Assembly: GCA_037039685.1 (NCBI GenBank)
Contig: JAWNGF010000015.1
Span: 77,001 to 141,000 of the forward strand
DNA from: Ceratobasidium sp. AG-K
Lineage: Eukaryota > Basidiomycota > Agaricomycetes > Cantharellales > Ceratobasidiaceae
Length of the DNA: 64,000 nucleotides
Reading direction: 5' to 3'
A program made the translations under genes and the position numbers. Positions 1-11,300 of the stretch are shown here, in pieces (the stretch's first letter is position 1; each line of letters starts with the position of its first letter). The notes below the pieces were generated by a model, which was given only the letters and a program-made list of their open reading frames with translations, searched no databases and was not told the DNA's origin.

Positions 1-3000
1 GTTCTGGTCACCATTAAGTCTGGGTCTAGCAGTTCCATTGCGTTCCATCGATACGAATTGGACACAGATCTGGGATATCTTAAAAGTGACACTGGGCTCA
101 CGAGCCGGCTGTTCAAAATATACCTACATGCACTCACGAGTCATTGTCTTCCTGATAGGATTACCGGGCGCACAGGCACAGAGGAGGCTCTCTATGAGCT
201 CACGGAACCGGCCACCTCATCTTTTGAACAACTCAACGAAGAGGAGGCAAAGTTACTTGGATTGATTGGCTCCCTCACTCCGAAGCGAGAATATTACCCC
301 GTACACCTCACACGCATGCAGACTACATCCTGGAGAGATATGCCTGCCCTGTCACAGCATTACGGCTTTAGCACAGGATCAGCAGATATACTTCGTCGCG
401 CGGATACCATGCAGATTTTCTCCCCGCTCAAGTTTAAGCCAAGTGATAGCGTCACCTCGACCAAGCCGACTCTGCTCAAACGTGCTGCTCAACGTGCCGC
501 TCCCTTCTACCCGATGGATACAGCAGCTCAGCAGTTACCGCGCCACAGGAAGGACTTGAATTCAGATAATTCGGGTAACTCGAGCATCGCACCCGCAAGA
601 CTTTCCTTGAGCTGGGGTTTAAATAGTCAATCAGCTGCGTGGGCCTTCCGACTTTTACATCATAGCCGGGATCACGATCGAGTAGTTTGCAAGCCGTTCA
701 GCCTTACGGCTCTAGCAGAGTCTTGGGGATCATTATCAGGGCCTCGTGGAAATCTTAGCTTGACTTACAGCCCCCAGTGGCTCGACCTCCGCCTCTCCGA
801 TGTCTGGATTACGATGTACAATCTATTCCGAGGAGCAAACGTGTCAGAAAGTTTCTATGGGCTGTGTATTTGCATCGCTGCAGTTATCTTCAGCCAAAAG
901 CTACCATTAAAGGACTTGCCCGTGCTGGTTGCGTTCGCCACAAATTCTGCTTTCCGCGAAATAAACCCTCCGCCACATTCATCATTCCGAATTCAGCAAG
1001 ATGGATATTCTCCACTCCGCTCTCGTATTCAGAGTATTGTGACGTCTAATCCTCGGACCATTGCGCACACTCCAGCCACACACCTGACTAGGCAAGTAGG
1101 CGAGAATGGAAGAAATTTCAATGCGAGGAAAAAGAGGGAGTACAACCAGCGGATCTCGGAGTATTGCCCTGCTCTGGTTCATCACTATCTAACCCAGTGG
1201 CCATCTGTCCGACCAGTAGCTCCTTCGAATTCTAACTCTGCCTCATTATGGTTTGACGTTGAAACGTGCACCTCTGAGGTGGGGAATTACTTTTCCAATT
1301 GTGCCAGGAATGTCGAACTTCGGACCCATTTTCAGAAGGTCGAACGGGTTTTGTCCTCCGGTGCAGTCGCAGAGGAGGCACAAGTCACCAGGGTGTTATT
1401 ACTTGGGGAAATAGACAAGCAGAAGTTGGAACGTCATGCGCCTCGCATCTCCAATATGGAGCCCTCTCTTAGCTACCTCATGAGCAGCCGCCCAGGTCCT
1501 GAATGTGAAGACTTTACCATACTTCCCTTAGTATCTTTGTCAGGAAGTAGGGGTGCTCCTGTTGACACGTCCCACCTTTCTAGTCTATTTGGCGAGTTTC
1601 AGAGCAGCGAAAATTCTTTGGATCGTCAGTACGGGCACGAGCTCGACACTAGCCGGAAAGAGCTTTCTTCCAAGGACTCACTCATTCTACCCAGTCGGGC
1701 GCCACCTCGACACGAGCTCGCTGAAAATCTCGAGTTGTGCGAAGCATATCTAGAAGAGGCCCTTCTCAAGTTAAAAATAGCCCTCGGCCCAACTACTCCT
1801 ATTGAGGAGATAGCGTCCACTTCTGGCATTTGGCCGCGTCTCACACCGCGGACCATTCTCGGCTGCCTATCCCTCAAGGCTCGTACCGAGCACAACACAA
1901 GTACAGAATGGAAAAATATGTTTATTGTATATGCTAGAGCCGTTGTAGAGTACCAACGGTCTCGGCGTTTGGTGCAACTGGCTAAATCGGGAAACACCGG
2001 AGAAATTCTAAAGGAGCTGGATATCGAGGACGATGATAGCATCGACGAGCACATGTCCGACCCAGACTGGCTCTTGGTTCAAGTAAGTTTGAAAATATCA
2101 GCGGACGTGATCGATAGCCAGTGTAACTAATCTATCGATAGATCGACGGAAACTTCCGAGCGCGCTCACTGCAACGGCGGGTGGCACGCGAAATGATTTC
2201 GCCGTCGTCCTCTACAAACACAGCCCTTCAGCTCAACATGGGTGAGGGGAAGTCCTCTGTCATTGTCCCCATCATCGCAGCAACCTTGGCGGATGCCCAA
2301 AAGCTGGTTCGGGTCATCGTACTGAAGCCACTCTGGCGCCAGATGTTTCACCTTCTCGTTAATCGACTGTCTGGACTCGTTCATCGACGTATCTACTATC
2401 TCCCGTTCGCTCGAAATGTTCAGCTAGACAACTCGCAAGCACGCCAACTCCAAAGAATTTATGAGGAATGCATGCGCGAAGGTGGAATACTGCTAACTCA
2501 GCCGGAGCACATTCTATCGTTCAAGCTCATGGGGATCGAGCACTTGGTGTCGAGCTCCCCGGCGAAACAAACTGCCTCAGCGCAACTGCGTGAGATGCAG
2601 CAATGGTTGACGGCAAATACCCGGGATATACTGGACGAAAGTGACGAGATATTGCATGTGCGCTATCAGCTCGTATATACGGTCGGTACCCAGCACCCAC
2701 TCGAAAATCACCCGGATCGTTGGACAATCGCCCAGCAGCTCCTCCAAATTGCCGCCAACCACATCCTTCGCCTCAAGGATTCTGCCTCGGAGGCCCTGAA
2801 ATACGAAATGACGGGTAGAGGACGATACCCAGTTGTTCAAATCATGCCCGACTGCCAACAGGATATCGAGCGCCAACTCATTACTTCAATTGCCAATGAC
2901 ATCCTGGATGGTCGGTTACTGAGTTTGAATTTCAGCCGCCTTCCTCGGCCAGCACGCCAACTCGTAAACAAATTTATCACCGACAAGGAGATGTCGTATG

Positions 3001-5465
3001 CGGAGAGTCAGGAGCTGCTGCGGGAGTGCGACGAAGTGATGCGAAAAGGCCTCTTGTTACTTCGTGGCTTGCTTGCATTGGGTGTTCTAGTGTTCACACT
3101 CAAGAACAAACGATATCGCGTGGACTATGGGCTAGACTTAAGCAGGTCATTACTTGCGGTCCCCTTTCGTGCCAAGGTGAGCGGATTCTTAGTATTTACA
3201 CATTAAAATGAACCAAACCGAACCTATGAATAGGACGTTCCAAGTTTGAGAGCCGAATTCGGACATCCGGATGTCGCGGTCCTGTTAACATGCCTGAGCT
3301 ACTACTACAAAGGGCTCACCAACGATCAACTCAAACACTGCTTTGATCTCTTGCACAAGCTCGACAACCCCCTCTTGGAGTTTGAGCAGTGGGTACTACG
3401 GGGCGAAACTATACCTAACGACCTGCGTCACCTCAATGGGGTCAACACGAAAGATCGCGAACAGTTCGATAAGAGGATTGTGCCAGTATTCTCCCACAAC
3501 TCTGCCGTCGTCGATTTTTTCCTGTCATCCGCCGTATTTCCCAAGGCAGCGAAGGAGTTTCCGCATAAACTCGCTACCTCAGGATGGGACCTGGTTGAGC
3601 CTAAGACGCACGTGACAACTGGATTTAGCGGCACGAACGACAATCGATATCTATTACCTATATCCATCACGCAATCCGACCCAGTCCAGCAGCTTAGCAC
3701 TAACGCATTAGTCCTGGCTTACCTATTGCAGCCGGAAAACAACCATTACTTGTGCATGCGCAACGAAACAGGCGGGCCATTCACTACCGAGAGATTCCTG
3801 AAATTGCTTGTAGCTCAGCAACCGGAAATTCGAGTCTTACTAGATGTGGGAGCTCAAATGCTCGAGCTACGGAACGAGGCGCTCGTGCGCTTTTGGTTGG
3901 ATTTGAGACCAGATGTTGAAGCTGCCGTATGCTTCAATGACAAGGACGAGCTTATCGTGGTGGCCCAAAATGGCGTACGCTCGTCATTCTATTCATCGCC
4001 ATATTCCCAACAGCTTGACAAGTGTATAATCTACCTGGACGATGGACATACTCGAGGTACGGATCTCAAATTACCACAGCACACCCGCGCATTGGTCACT
4101 CTTGGCCCAAAAGTAACGAAGGATCGCCTGCTGCAAGGTGTGTTTCAATAAACCCTCTGGTAACGATTATTGACAATCGAATCAGGTTGTATGCGGATGC
4201 GGAAACTGGGTCACGGTCAATCTGTCATGTTTGCCGCGCCTCCGGAGATCGATCGACAGATCCGAAACTCTGCTCCCCATCCTCTGGGGCTTGCATCGAA
4301 GATAGGCGTGCTGGACATTCTACGCTGGGCGATGCTGGAAACTTGCAAAGATTTACAACACCACGTCTCCAACTGGGCCCAGCAGGGTCTTGAATATGAC
4401 CGACGGGTAAAAGTGGAAGCTCAGTACGCCTCTAACAAAAGTACCCAGGCCTTGAAAGACAGTTGGATTACCCCCGAGTCTCGTTCATTAGAGGACATGT
4501 ACGGAGTCCAGAATCCATCGAACGGATCATCCTCCAGATCTTTTACCAGCCATGTTCTTGAAGTCCCCGAGTTCCGGCAACGACTAGAGGTGTTCGGTTC
4601 AATCAAACTCGATGGTTCAAGGATCGATGAGGAGCAGGAGAGGGAGGTCAGCCACGAGGTCGAGCGACAGCAACAGGTTGAATATCCAAGCAAGGAGCAA
4701 GCTGCTAAACCAGACCTACACCGCGATGTCTTGAATTTCGTTCGTATCGGCAAACTGCCAGCAAATGCGACTGGCATCATCTCCCTCTTCTGCCCACTTA
4801 ATCCATCTACCCCGGGAGTAGCCAATCCTTGGTGTGGCCAACTTGTTGCATCGGTCGATTTCTCAAAAACCGTCACGAGTACTTCGCGGAATTCTTTGAG
4901 CGATTATATGCGACCAGTTAACTGGGTTTTGCGCGGTTATGGGGGTGTGAAATTGGTTCTCAGCCCATTCGAAGTCAACAAACTCCTCCCGCTTATCCGG
5001 CAAAGTCGGCACGTACAGCTCCATGTTTACGCGCCTCGAACGTCACACCTGATGAGACCGTTCTCGAGTCTACAATTCTACTCCATTCCTCATACTCAGC
5101 CCAGCCTTCCGCCAACATCTGTACTTTCGCGCGACCAGCTGCAGCTAGATCTTTTTGCTGGTCAGCTCTACCTCGCTGACTACGAGGAATACTTGCTTCT
5201 TAGCGCAGTACTTGGTATTTACAATCCACCTCACGATCAGCATGATCGGTTAGACATTCAAACGCAAAGCGATGGATTTGTTACCCCAGAGCAACGCCAG
5301 CAAATCGCGAAATACTACCCAGCTTACGGGGAATGCAAATTCACGTCAAGTCCAATCCCCTTATTGAAAGAGTTGATCGGGTGCAGGAGAAAGGGTATGG
5401 AATATATCAGGACACATATTGGACAGGTCCTATACTCGCGGAGTATGACACCAAATGATTTTTGA
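1..5465 (+). CDS. Giant DUF6606/DUF3638/DUF3645-family protein, 5' partial
   Basis: The reading frame is already open at base 1, so the N-terminus lies outside the window. Exons read as 1-2082, 2142-3176, 3234-4137 and 4186-5465, with consensus GT-AG introns and continuous frame, giving about 1,766 visible residues. DUF3638 is recognised around 2142-3250: a GxGKS-like loop (MGEGKSS, 2238-2258) followed by VIVP, an acidic DESDE box (2634-2648) and the AEFGHPD/LSYYY segment. DUF3645 follows with RGTDLKLP (about 4054-4077), LGPKVTKDRL and then CMRMRKLGHGQS just after the last intron. Family members in fungi are about 3,000 residues and have no firm function; databases often label them ubiquitin hydrolases without strong support. 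I infer an SF2/SecA-like ATPase. It faces the DDX60-like gene tail to tail, and no break is seen in this copy. Confidence 0.85.
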
Positions 5466-5959
5466 TGAAGAGGTGAGCACAATTTCAAATAGCCGTAACA
5501 GCGCGACCCCAACTCACTGGATAATTGATCCAGGTTACTAGTGTGCTGAAACTCAGAAGGCGAAGGCATTCAGACTTGACTATGGCAAATGATGTTCCCA
5601 ATTATAACAATGTGAATACACACTCGTGTTTAGCAAGCGGTGAGAGTCTGGTTGACGTTGTGCGAGGAGGCCCAACGGAAAGTGCGCTTCCTAGTTTCTG
5701 CCGAGAAGCTGTTATCGCAACGTCATAGGCTATTGCTGATCAACCTTACTGAAAGGAAAAGGGAGTTATAGTAACAAGTTTGTATTTGCGCAGAAGTGTC
5801 CTATGATAAACACATGGGCTTGAAAAATGATTACCGGGTGTACGTCCCCTTATTCCACATCTGCACCATTTCTTGTAATAAACGGCGTTCATCGACGGAA
5901 GGCCTCGTACGTCGCCCAACCTCCAGAGGAGCGCCCCCTGGTGGACTAGGAACGTCGTC
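5466..5959. other. Intergenic, no gene seen
   Basis: Downstream flank of the giant gene. No open frame with recognisable protein similarity was found. It ends where a decayed copy of the neighbouring helicase gene begins. Confidence 0.5.
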
Positions 5960-6240
5960 GTTCAGACGGACCCGTGTTGCCAGTAGTCAGGTGTGTGTCC
6001 GTTCACGGGAGTCGTGTAGTCGAAGTTGGAGACGTCCTTCGCGTGAAGGTGAAGTCCAGTCCGTGCAGAGCGACAGAACTACGGGGTAGCCTGGGACATG
6101 TGATGCTTCTCGATGCAGAAACAAATTACTAGGTATGTGCCTAGGTGTGACGTTTGGGTGGACAAACTAACCAAAACTATCAACGCCTACCGATCGAACG
6201 ACGCGATCCTTCACTGGATCTTTGCCGAACGCCTCTCGTA
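5960..6240 (-). pseudogene. Relic of the 3' end of the DDX60-like helicase gene
   Basis: Bases 5965-6090 closely resemble 8755-8880, inside the last exon of the intact helicase: both contain GTGTTGCCAGTAGTC, then AAGTCCAGT and AGCGACAGA. Bases 6185-6215 resemble 8980-9005, around the preceding splice site (CCGATCGAAC then ACGC). Indels break every frame, so nothing can be translated. The relic sits downstream of the intact giant gene in the orientation expected for its convergent partner, which suggests it is what remains of the helicase of this duplicate. Confidence 0.75.
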
Positions 6241-7795
6241 TTGACCAAAGTGAATTGGATGCGAGAATCTGAGTAGCATAAGATTCGCACATGAGCGCGC
6301 CGGACCCAGGAGCGTGAGGTAATTAACTCACCATACGAGGGCCATGTCATCGATGTAGCCTGAATATTGAGCCACGACAAGCCCTTGATGCGTCAACGAA
6401 CCCGTTCGAGATTTAGGCACGGATTCAAGGTGCGAAGACCACATGAGCTTCCAAAAAACGGATTGCAACAAGCCCGGGAAACAACATAACAGTGTAAGCA
6501 GTCTCGCAAGTTGCTTCGTTCGATGGATGCGAGTGTGGTGAGCTAGGAGTATGATTTAGCTACGTCATCAAAAAGGGGATTGACGGCCAATCGAGTTGGG
6601 CTTGATCCTAGTGGCCGCATCATTAACAGGCGAGATCTACTTTGTAAAGTGGGCTATGTGCGGCCCAAAAGCGACGAGTGACAGCGCTGCAGTCCACGAT
6701 GGATTGGTAAAACTCAGCAGAGCCGCAAAAGTAGGTGAGCGCCTTCGCCTGAGGCCATTTGTAGGTTGAATAATCCTCGATGGAGATTGAGTTCGCACGT
6801 GCAGATCTGGTGACCGCCCTCCAGTAAACCAGCTGTGACCAAGGAGCTATACCAACAACCTGTCTTGTGCCATCGTATCGCCAAAGTATTCCTACGCGAG
6901 CGGGCGGTGTGGTGGAACGCACCGTCTCCCGTTGTAACACCGGCGTGTAGTGCATTCAGTCGAGGGGTAAAGGGAGGGGGATATACGTCGTCGGGGATCG
7001 CCGCAGTTGGGGTTCGTCAACCTATAATGATGAATCTCCCGTTCTTCATTGGTGGATGGGATGCCCCGTGTAATCAAGGTACAACCGATTATTTTATATC
7101 TATATCACTTAGCTTAATATAGAGTACGCGAAAACAACACTTCCCAGCGGATATACGTAGATCGTGGTTGGCGCACGAAAGTGTGTCAATATCACGTGAC
7201 CACCTTCACCGCGGTCGGTCTCAGCGGCACGAAACTCCGCATTTTATAGGGTAGGATGGTGGCCAAGGAGTTGGGAACTTGTGCTTCCTGACTTGGGGTA
7301 TTTCAAAAACAGGTCGTAGTGAGCCATGCGACTGGTACATACTTGCTTCGTGTAAACTCGATGAAATCAGATCTGCAATGCTCCTCTACTGATAATTGTT
7401 TGACGTATTTTGCTGAGCCTAGCTATTATATGTATTCCTTTTACAGTCATATTTAAATTTCGCATCTAGTTTCATAGATTTAAGGCTGACGTCGTATCCC
7501 AGTTAGGCCGTGTACCGCATTCATTGGGACAACTCCAGCCTGCAGTACACCATCCCGGATGTGTCCCGTGGCAAAGTTTTTATACATACTCCTCCCACAC
7601 AAATTCTCGCGTACACTTTATCACTGCATTTGTTACGTTTCTACCTGCATTTCCCAGTATGCGTTTGTCAGTCGGCTCGTTGCACAAAGGGGTGCCATAC
7701 CGATCAGTAAGCGAGTTGCCACGGGAGCCACGGCGCTTCCACAAATCATCTCCCCTAAATCCCAAGCTCAAATTTCCACCACTATCTCCAGCAGA
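6241..7795. other. Gene-poor spacer
   Basis: About 1.5 kb without a protein-coding frame that I recognise. It lies between the helicase relic and the relic of the giant gene and probably contains further decayed sequence from the same duplication, but I could not align it by eye. Confidence 0.4.
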
Positions 7796-8282
7796 ATGGC
7801 TGGAGGGTTATCAGAAACCGGGGCTTTTAATCACCTAATCTATAATATCCTCTTACCGCTCAAGCTTCCACAATCCGAGCTCGATGAAGATTCCAGCCAG
7901 CATGTCAACTTACTCATCGCTAGGTCAATCATTCGCTCGATATACTAATACAGAGCCCATGATACGACAAACGGGCCTCGGTGCTCGCATGATCGAGTGC
8001 CTTGAGTTTAACCTTGAGGTTCCACTTAGCGAGCCGAGCGTGGCTTTTGACCTAGCTCGCATGGACGTTAATGTAAATGGGTTTTCGGTAGCTCTCACAC
8101 ACGCCAACCGCGCATATAGACGTATTACCTCTCCACATTCGCGCTCAGAACGTGTGTGTTGTTGTTCGTATAGGCTTGGCTTCTGCAACTTTCGAAATTT
8201 CCCTCTACTGAAAGAGTTGATTGGGCGAAGGAGAAAGGGAATGGAATACATTAGAAGTGCTCATACGGTTGGCCGGGCGTGA
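7796..8282 (+). pseudogene. Internally deleted relic of a DUF6606/DUF3638 giant gene
   Basis: An ATG at 7796 opens a short frame with HLIYNILLPLKLPQ, which matches the N-terminal DUF6606 signature (a YNxxLPxKLPQ pattern in these giant proteins). It ends after about 50 codons. At 8193-8250 the sequence encodes LLKELIGRRRKGMEYIR, nearly identical to LLKELIGCRRKGMEYIR at the C-terminus of the intact gene (about 5362-5412). Roughly 400 bp therefore link an N-terminus to a C-terminus that normally lie thousands of residues apart, so the copy carries a very large internal deletion. It ends about 100 bp before the helicase stop codon, keeping the convergent arrangement. Confidence 0.75.
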
Positions 8283-8384
8283 TACAAGCGTCCTATCAAG
8301 GTTGTTGAAATTCAGCAGTGGAGGTCAATTAGAACATATCATGGACAACATTCGTGATAACAATTTTTTTGTTCTAAAACAGAC

Positions 8385-11300
8385 CTAGGCCCACATCTTC
8401 CGCCATTTTTCATAAAAGGTAACGTTGACTGACTGGAACGCCTCATACACCATCCAATCTTCCTCCAGAACGCCGTCCGGCCGACTAAGTATCTCATCGT
8501 CCTCGGACAGCTCCCCTTCCCCACGGGGCTCATTTTCACCCTCATCGTCAATTTTCACCTCTGGCTTGTCCCAATCCCCCTCGCTCTCCTCGCTTTCGTT
8601 GCTTTCTACCTCGGCCAATTCAGGTTCGGTGGCCGCTCGGTCAATGAGCAGAACTCGGAGGCTGGCCACCAGCGTTTGAAGAGTTTTTGAAAAGTTCTCT
8701 AGAACGAACCAAACCTCGCCGGGGCGTATTCCATTAGCTTCGACCAAGGGTCGAACGGACTCGTGTTGCCAGTAGTCGAGTGCATATGCATTCACGGGGG
8801 CTGTGTAATCGAAGTTTGGAACACTCTTTGCGTTGAGATGAAGTCCAGTTCGTGCGGAGCGACAGAGCTCCGGGATAGTTTGGAATACGTCGTCTTTCCC
8901 CGAATTGGAGACAAACCGCTGGATAAGCAGATAGGTGTCCCTTTGAGCTTACATAATCATTGTGTGGCTGTAAAAGCTTACCGATCGAACCACGCAATCC
9001 TTCACTGAGCCTATGTCGAGGGCCTTTCCAACCGTGCCTCCTACGAGCCCTGTATCTTTGTCTGCATTGTAGTTTGATAGGGGAAGAGCATTGTCCGGGC
9101 TCTCCGCTAGGTGCTGCTTTGCATAAGAGACCGCATAAGCGCCAAACACTTGAAGCGTCTCTTTATTATGCCGTCCCAGCGCTCGCAGGATGTGGTTCGG
9201 AAGTGGGGGTAGCGTGATAATCGAAGGTAGCGTCTTTCTCAGGAGTGCAAGAACCTCCTGAGAGGCGATGAAATACGGAAGCGGACGGCGGGCAAACAGA
9301 GTAGCAACTAAATGCACAATATTCTTCTCTGTTTCCAATTGATTTGTGCGAAATGTCGAGCAGATTCGGTGGACGATTCCTTCACGAACAAGCGCTGCAA
9401 ACGCCAAATTTCCAGGTTCTTCGTAGTACAAATGACCGACGGTCCCAAATAGAGCGGTAGTACGACCGGAATCGGAGAGGAGCCGAAGGCGTCGGAGGTA
9501 TTCGATCGAAAATCGCATGTGGTGGAGAACTTCCTGTCGCGTTTGGTCGCTGGAGGCTGAGAGTCGAGGGAGCCGCATGAGACTATCAATGGCAGTAACT
9601 GCCGAAGGAGCTTGATCCGACTCCGTAAGCAAGTTGAAAAGTCGCAGCGAAAGAGTTGTCGTGAGAGGCCAATTGCCAGTCAGGGGTGGTATGCGACTCA
9701 ACATTAGTCGGTGAATGCGATCGAGAGGAATGTTGTAAAATATAACCTTTCCGAGCTAACAGTGAGGTCAGTAATATTCGCCAGCCTGCGTTGTGATTTT
9801 TACCGACCAGATCGAACCCACGTCTTCCCGCTCTCCCAGCGCACTGAAATGATGGTAAGCAAAGCGATACGGGGAAAACATTGACATGCCCCACCTGACG
9901 ATACATTAGCGCAGTTAGAAAAGGGGAATCTCCCACGAATATCACGGATTTGGCGGGCGCATTGATTCCTAGAGCGAGGGTACCTGAATCTGGCATGAGT
10001 ATAATTTGAAACTAATCATATTTATAGACCAACCTGTGGAGATCATTACACGACAGTAGCCCAAGCGGAATAGACTATTGAAACAATATTAATTGCGGGA
10101 AATCTAATTCAAACTGTGATGTGTACCTTTCAACTAAACTTCGGTACGTTTTAGGCATGCCTGCGTGGTGGACGGCGATCCCGCGTTGCAGGGCGTGCAC
10201 AAGGTATGGGGGCCAACTATGGGTTTGCCACTTCGATGGAGCAGTATCTTGGCGGAATTCTTCCTTCGAATATCCACATTTTGTGTTTGCGAAAGAGAAT
10301 TCCGGTGATGGCTCGGTTGGATCAAATTGGCTTTGCCAACTAGCGCTGGATGACTCAAGGTCCGCCGGGTCTTCTTGCTTTTGACGACTGGCCCGTTCCT
10401 CCTTCCGCTTTCTAAATTTGGCGGCTGCTTTCCAAGCCTCCCACTGATTCACCTTCTCTATCCATCGTGGATTGGATTTCCGCCACGCTCGTTCGCCTTC
10501 TCGCAGAGCATTGAGCAATGTCTTGGCCAAACCTTCACAGCCAGATCGGTCAAAATTGAATGCAATACATGGCTAGCAGAGATTGTTAGAAGTTTGTACA
10601 GCGATAGATCCTTCCAGCTTACGAGATCGTTATTGGAGTCCAGCTTGTGCAGGAGTTCGATGAAATTATTCGTTGCAACTTTATCCGGATGAGCATCCTC
10701 CATAGATTCCATTGGCCCGCCACGATTAATGTCTTCCCGGAGCGCCACCAAGAGCTTCTGGTATGGAGACTCGGGCATATCCGAGCTTTGCGCTTGGGCC
10801 CATGTGGCCACGATGCTCTTCAGTGCTTCTTCGTATCGAATGATATCCGATTGCTTCAAAAAATCGCTCTGCTTGCTGGAAAAGAAGATGTCCGGATTCA
10901 GGTGTTCCAATTCCCGTGAGGGAACACAAGTCATCATCATCGAATAGAGGGTCAAACAATCATGCGACTCGAGGGCGAGATCCGGTGGAATGGCGTTACC
11001 ACCGAGGAGTAATGCGGACATCGGGTGTAAGACATGAAGATGTGAATCGCTAGGAGCTGATGATCGTAGGCCCTCAAAAGGCTGGCCATCCAACGAGTTT
11101 GGCATTTTCCACACGTATTTCCGAAGGTGGGAGTAACGGTACTTGTGTTCGACCATCGAGTAATTTTGATTGTGCTCCTTTTGAACCGAATGGAGCCAAT
11201 CGCTGAAAGCCTCCGGCTGGCCAATCGTCGCGGAGAGTCCAAGGATTGGGCAATTTGACAACAAGATTATATGCTCCCATACTTGGCCACCCTCGAGTTG

